Source: Bacteroidetes bacterium UBA2664 (GTDB lineage Bacteria; Bacteroidota; Rhodothermia; Balneolales; Balneolaceae). From it: DNA of 54,841 nucleotides. The stretch spans positions 1 to 54,841 of the forward strand of contig DEMS01000017.1 in the NCBI GenBank assembly GCA_002359315.1, in the 5' to 3' direction. Under the pieces are notes generated by a model, which worked only from the letters and a program-made list of their open reading frames with translations, ran no database searches and was not told where the DNA came from. Below, one piece after another: positions 53,501 through 54,841 of this stretch. The translations under genes were made by a program, and so were the position numbers. Each line of letters begins with the position of its first letter. The stretch's first letter is position 1.

Positions 53501-53523
53501 AAATCACTTCAAGAAGTGAATTT
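53501..53523. terminator. bidirectional hairpin between mgsA and the Fic gene
   Basis: AATCACTTC and GAAGTGAATT form a stem with a two-base loop that spans the Fic stop codon, with A and T stretches on both sides. Its position between convergent genes fits a shared terminator, though the loop is very tight. Confidence 0.45.
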
Positions 53524-54672
53524 ATTAAGATAGGGTTCAAATAGAAAAATGCGGTTACGAACTTGTCCGGTTATTTCAGTTAGGATTCCGGCATCAATAA
53601 AACTTCGAACCAAGTCACCGGCCGCTTTTGGAGTGAGATCGCAGGCCTTTTCTACACCTTTCACATCGATCATGGGCTGAGAATAGATTGTATTCAGAAG
53701 AATTAAACCTGTCCCGGAACGTCTGCCCCATTCTGTTTCAATCCAATAGGATAGATCCTTTTTTTGATAGTACACCTCTGCGAGTCGTGAAATAGAATCA
53801 GTAGCTGTAATTTTAACTCCGTTCAAGAAAAATTTAATCCAGTTAATCATGTCATGATCTTCCTGTACGGAGTTAAGCAGTTTATCATGTTGTGAACGGT
53901 TGTTCTCAAAATATTTCGAGAGATTAAGAATTGGCCTGGACAAGAGCCGAATTTGGATCATATAGAGATAAGTGACCAATCGTGCAATCTTTCCGTTCCC
54001 GATTGAGAAAGGCCGGATGCTTATCAGTTGATAATAGATCAATGCGGTTCGAATTAATTCCGGAATAGGGTGATTGTCCCGATTTTGTATAAAAAGATCT
54101 AGGTCATGCATCAAAGGCCGGATATGAATGGGATCGGGTGGAGTGTATGATGCTCCGAATGTACGAGTCGAGTTATAATCTGATGTAGTATTGAGAAAGC
54201 TATTCCGGAATGAACCGGGTTCGACTGTGTCAGGATAAAGATTGTGATTCAAGCCTTTGTATAATGAATGATGCGTCTTACGAATACTCTCCAGTGAGAG
54301 GGGTTCTTGATTTAGATTTGTGATGTCATTGCTGAGAGTATTGAAGTAATTATCGACCAGGGCTCGATCCGATTGGAATTGTGGATCAATGGTATGTTCA
54401 GGAAGAAGAATTTCTTTTAGAGAGATTGAATTGCTGGTAATTCTGCATGAAGAGAGGGCTTCGGTAATACGGTGCAGGGTTGTGATCGTTTCTACATCCG
54501 GAATGAGTGATGCATATCCATTTAACTCACCCAGTTTTAAAGTCGCTTGTTCAATGAGTACATCCAGACCGGAATCTTCCCATCTCCATGCCTTATTGAT
54601 AGAGGAAGGCAGATAGTAGTCGCACTCATGACCGCTTCTGTATTCTCCCCAATTGTGATTGTTTATATTCAT
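53509..54672 (-). CDS. Fic-family protein with altered active site
   Basis: A 387-residue protein with a Fic_N-like N-terminal part, the Fic helical core and a C-terminal winged helix (about 338-383; DLTPKAAGDLVRSFIDAGIL). Normal Fic enzymes transfer AMP with the motif HPFx(D/E)GNG(R/K)xxR; here it reads R220-P-F-S-I-G-N-G-K-I-A-R231, so the catalytic His is Arg and the metal-binding acid is Ile. The self-inhibitory SxxxEG motif is also changed: S75-C-R-I-T79-S80. AMP transfer is thus unlikely. Its ATG is followed upstream by an AT-rich region. Confidence 0.85.
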   Translation of the reverse strand: MNINNHNWGEYRSGHECDYYLPSSINKAWRWEDSGLDVLIEQATLKLGELNGYASLIPDVETITTLHRITEALSSCRITSNSISLKEILLPEHTIDPQFQSDRALVDNYFNTLSNDITNLNQEPLSLESIRKTHHSLYKGLNHNLYPDTVEPGSFRNSFLNTTSDYNSTRTFGASYTPPDPIHIRPLMHDLDLFIQNRDNHPIPELIRTALIYYQLISIRPFSIGNGKIARLVTYLYMIQIRLLSRPILNLSKYFENNRSQHDKLLNSVQEDHDMINWIKFFLNGVKITATDSISRLAEVYYQKKDLSYWIETEWGRRSGTGLILLNTIYSQPMIDVKGVEKACDLTPKAAGDLVRSFIDAGILTEITGQVRNRIFLFEPYLNKFTS

Positions 54673-54819
54673 TACAAATATATTATACTTTATTTAATAT
54701 AAATAAAATATAGATAGTAAAATAAACAAATAATGTGAATAATTAATTTATATTTTACTTTAATCACTAAAAATATAATAATATTGTATATAAACAATAA
54801 AATGATCAGGCTTTATTAG

Positions 54820-54841
54820 TTCCCACGTTCCCACGTTCCCA
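54820..54841. repeat. tandem eight-base repeat at the window edge
   Basis: GTTCCCAC occurs twice followed by GTTCCCA and the end of the window, so the array may continue. The preceding 145 bases upstream of the Fic gene are strongly AT-rich without other features. Confidence 0.6.

Overview
The window looks like chromosomal DNA of a Bacteroidota-type bacterium, most likely from the marine Balneolota/Rhodothermota group. The reasons are a GldC gene, a DUF4199 protein, a BatA-type protein, promoters of the TAnnTTTG type, few Shine-Dalgarno sequences, many TTG start codons and a moderate AT bias. This placement is inferred from gene content; no rRNA or tRNA gene was seen, and no phage, insertion sequence or CRISPR array was recognised.

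Layout. 183-2223 (minus): thiamine pyrophosphokinase followed by a sodium:solute symporter. 2490-11502 (plus): nrnA, an HtrA-type protease, an RluD-type pseudouridine synthase, gldC, accA, a cluster of small membrane proteins (DUF2085, DUF4199, CPBP protease, DUF2007) leading into cdsA, and a TIGR01777 epimerase. 11544-14222 (minus): a large unrecognised lipoprotein with a propeller-like C-terminus, divergent from a BatA-type protein. 14333-34264 (plus): batA-like, a small membrane protein, hflX, a CBS protein, a 997-residue TPR protein, aroA, hsp20-dnaK behind a sigma-54-like promoter, tsaD, rel, an HU/IHF gene, ruvX, def, fmt, an ankyrin protein and gap. 34551-38315 (minus): metZ, an OsmC protein, and an ArsS/AhpD-like arsenosugar pair, with repeats in the gaps.

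38820-48410 (minus) is a branched-chain amino acid operon in the order ilvB, ilvN, ilvC, cimA, leuA, leuC, leuD, leuB, with ilvD divergent on the plus strand. It contains everything needed to make 2-oxoisovalerate, 2-oxoisocaproate and 2-oxobutyrate from pyruvate. CimA feeds LeuCD and LeuB, so isoleucine need not come from threonine. Just upstream of ilvB lies an 80-codon reading frame ending in a dense run of Leu and Ile codons, seven of its last ten Leu codons being CTA. It is followed five bases later by a 12-bp GC-rich hairpin whose 5' arm can also pair with the end of that frame. I read this as a candidate translational attenuator for the whole operon; it is the most interesting signal here.

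50770-54672: a two-subunit symporter (DUF4212 plus VC_2705-type), methylglyoxal synthase, and a Fic-family protein that lacks both the catalytic His and the inhibitory Glu of its family. The intergenic gaps from 35 to 51 kb carry several dispersed repeat families, including seven-base GCAGARR units and CTATCAG units.
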